Shown piece by piece: positions 4,323-5,606 of a DNA stretch of 5,606 nucleotides. Below the pieces are notes generated by a model. It saw nothing but the letters and a program-made list of their open reading frames with translations. It ran no database searches and was not told the DNA's origin. The stretch lies in the NCBI GenBank assembly GCA_903824735.1, contig CAIJXO010000076.1:1-5606 (forward strand), read 5' to 3'. A program made the position numbers and the translations under genes. This stretch comes from an uncultured bacterium (GTDB lineage: Bacteria > Patescibacteriota > Minisyncoccia > Phycocordibacterales > GWA1-40-21). Positions within the stretch are counted from its first letter, which is position 1; each line of letters opens with the position of its first letter.

Positions 4323-5606
4323 ATGAAATTATTAATTGTCGAGTCACCAGCCAAAGCGAAAACGATTTCTAAATATTTGGATGGTAAATATGAAGTAAAA
4401 GCGAGCGTCGGTCACATCCGTGACTTACCGAAGAGCAACAAAAAAGCCATCGATATCGAAGGTGGTTTTATTCCCCATTACGAAATAAGCCCAGGCAAAG
4501 AAAAAGTCGTCGCGGAGATCAAAGCTCTCGTCAAAAAAGCTGACGAAGTATTGTTGGCAACCGACCCCGACCGTGAAGGAGAAGCCATTGCTTGGCATAT
4601 TAAAGAAGCGGTTGGCCTAAAGAATCCCAAGCGCGTAGTTTTTTACGAAATTACCAAAGACGCTGTGCAAGAAGCGGTGGAGCATCCACGCGATATTGAT
4701 GAAAACTTGAGACGTGCTCAAGAAGCCCGTCGCGTGCTTGATCGACTTGTCGGTTATGATTTGTCTGGTCTGATTTGGAAAAAAGTGCGCTACGGTCTTT
4801 CTGCTGGTCGCGTGCAATCCCCCGCTTTACGTATCATCATGGAGCGTGAACGTGAAATCCGCGCCTTTGTCCCCGAAAAATTTTGGGTAATTAAAGCAAA
4901 TACTGAGACTCTCAAAACAGAACCGCTGGAACTTTTCTGCACCGAAGAACCCCGCGACGAGAAACTTGTCGAAAAGATTTTAGAAATTGGCAAAAAATCA
5001 AATTGGAAAGTTACTGACATTTCTGAGACTGAGGCTAAGCGCTCAGCGAAAGCTCCTTTTATTACTTCTACCCTACAACAAACCGCGAGCTCGAGACTCG
5101 GCTTTGCCCCGTCACGCACCATGGGTATCGCTCAGAAACTTTACGAAAGTGGCTACATTACTTATATGCGTACTGATAGTACAAATCTAAGTAAAGTTGC
5201 CCTAGCTCAAATATATAGTACGATTGAGAAAAAATACGGTAAAGAATACTTAGAGCCTCATACTTTCACTTCGAAGAGTAAAAATGCCCAGGAAGCGCAC
5301 GAAGCGATTCGCCCAACTGATATTACTAAAGTCTCTTTGGGTATGAATGATGAACAACAACTGCTTTACGAATTGATTTGGCAGAGAACGACGGCTTCAC
5401 AAATGACTGATGCCAAAATGATGCGCACCAAAATCACGGCCGAGATTGAAACGGCCGAGCAGGTGCCGGCCTTTAGTGCTAATGGCTCTCGCCTCCTTTT
5501 CCCTGGCTGGCTTAAAGCCGATCCAGAAGGTAGCGGCGAAGATGTAAACTTACCAAAAGTCGCCGTGGGTGAAAAATTAAAATTACTTGATTTAACTTCC
5601 GAGGGC
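4323..5606 (+). CDS. topA: DNA topoisomerase I, type IA (partial, runs off right edge)
   Basis: An open frame of 428 codons begins at ATG 4323 and continues past the window without a stop. The enzyme relaxes negative supercoils by cutting one strand through a 5'-phosphotyrosine. The Toprim domain has VESPAKAKTISKYL (6-19, with the catalytic Glu7) and ATDPDREGEAIAWH (79-92, with metal-binding Asp81, Asp83 and Glu85). KVRYGLSAGRVQSPALR (154-170) belongs to the DNA-gripping core. ITYMRTDSTNLS (279-290) carries the catalytic Tyr281, and QEAHEAIRPT (323-332) follows as expected. The missing part should hold the rest of the core and any C-terminal zinc ribbons. No Shine-Dalgarno sequence precedes the ATG (GAACGAACA), but MKLLIVESPAKAKT is the normal family start. 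It follows dprA by 50 bases, a common bacterial pairing. Confidence 0.97.
   Translation, partial: MKLLIVESPAKAKTISKYLDGKYEVKASVGHIRDLPKSNKKAIDIEGGFIPHYEISPGKEKVVAEIKALVKKADEVLLATDPDREGEAIAWHIKEAVGLKNPKRVVFYEITKDAVQEAVEHPRDIDENLRRAQEARRVLDRLVGYDLSGLIWKKVRYGLSAGRVQSPALRIIMEREREIRAFVPEKFWVIKANTETLKTEPLELFCTEEPRDEKLVEKILEIGKKSNWKVTDISETEAKRSAKAPFITSTLQQTASSRLGFAPSRTMGIAQKLYESGYITYMRTDSTNLSKVALAQIYSTIEKKYGKEYLEPHTFTSKSKNAQEAHEAIRPTDITKVSLGMNDEQQLLYELIWQRTTASQMTDAKMMRTKITAEIETAEQVPAFSANGSRLLFPGWLKADPEGSGEDVNLPKVAVGEKLKLLDLTSEG

Noticed and set aside
5088..5101. Palindrome-rich GCGAGCTCGAGACTCG in topA
   Set aside because: It encodes an ordinary, in-frame stretch of TopA (ASSRLG) and is short enough to arise by chance.
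4617..5190. Three open frames overlapping topA on both strands
   Set aside because: All overlap the clear TopA reading frame including the catalytic region; none has a start signal or recognisable motif.
1..5606. tRNA, rRNA, CRISPR or defence system
   Set aside because: No cloverleaf, rRNA-like segment, spaced repeats or defence-type domains are visible on either strand.

Overview
The window looks like a piece of bacterial chromosome with moderate to low GC, carrying five housekeeping genes in two divergent blocks and the edge of an insertion sequence at the left end. All genes read with the standard stop codons. The most likely source is a Candidate Phyla Radiation / Patescibacteria (Parcubacteria-like) genome. 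This is an inference from three things: the unusual SerRS motifs, the compact FtsQ-like protein with two cysteines outside any dcw cluster, and the lack of Shine-Dalgarno sequences. No marker in the window proves it.

Layout. Positions 1-~152 hold the 5' end of a minus-strand transposase, probably IS1595 family, with its upstream end region. A small intrinsic terminator (166-190) separates it from the minus-strand operon serS (3243-1960), ftsQ-like (1959-1156) and dus (1159-182). The junctions are very tight: 0 bases between the first pair and a 4-base ATGA overlap between the second. Positions 3244-3375 are a 132-base divergent intergenic region. It holds two promoters with perfect TATAAT -10 boxes, a perfect DnaA-box 9-mer, and a 15-bp perfect inverted repeat that fills the dprA leader. 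On the plus strand follow dprA (3376-4272), a 50-base gap with a second copy of the same DnaA-box 9-mer and a likely topA promoter, and topA (4323 to the right edge, incomplete).

How the genes fit together. The left operon couples tRNA charging (SerRS), a division-type membrane protein (FtsQ/POTRA) and tRNA modification (dihydrouridine synthase). The right block pairs DprA, which loads RecA on incoming single-stranded DNA, with DNA topoisomerase I, a dprA-topA order found widely in bacteria. The most interesting structure is regulatory. The 13-mer TTTATCCACATTT occurs once on each side of dprA, in both intergenic gaps, and a strong hairpin begins at the predicted dprA transcription start and ends 7 bases before its ATG.

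I saw no CRISPR array, tRNA, rRNA, known riboswitch or defence cassette. No wholly new system is evident. The undescribed part, if any, is the regulation around dprA.
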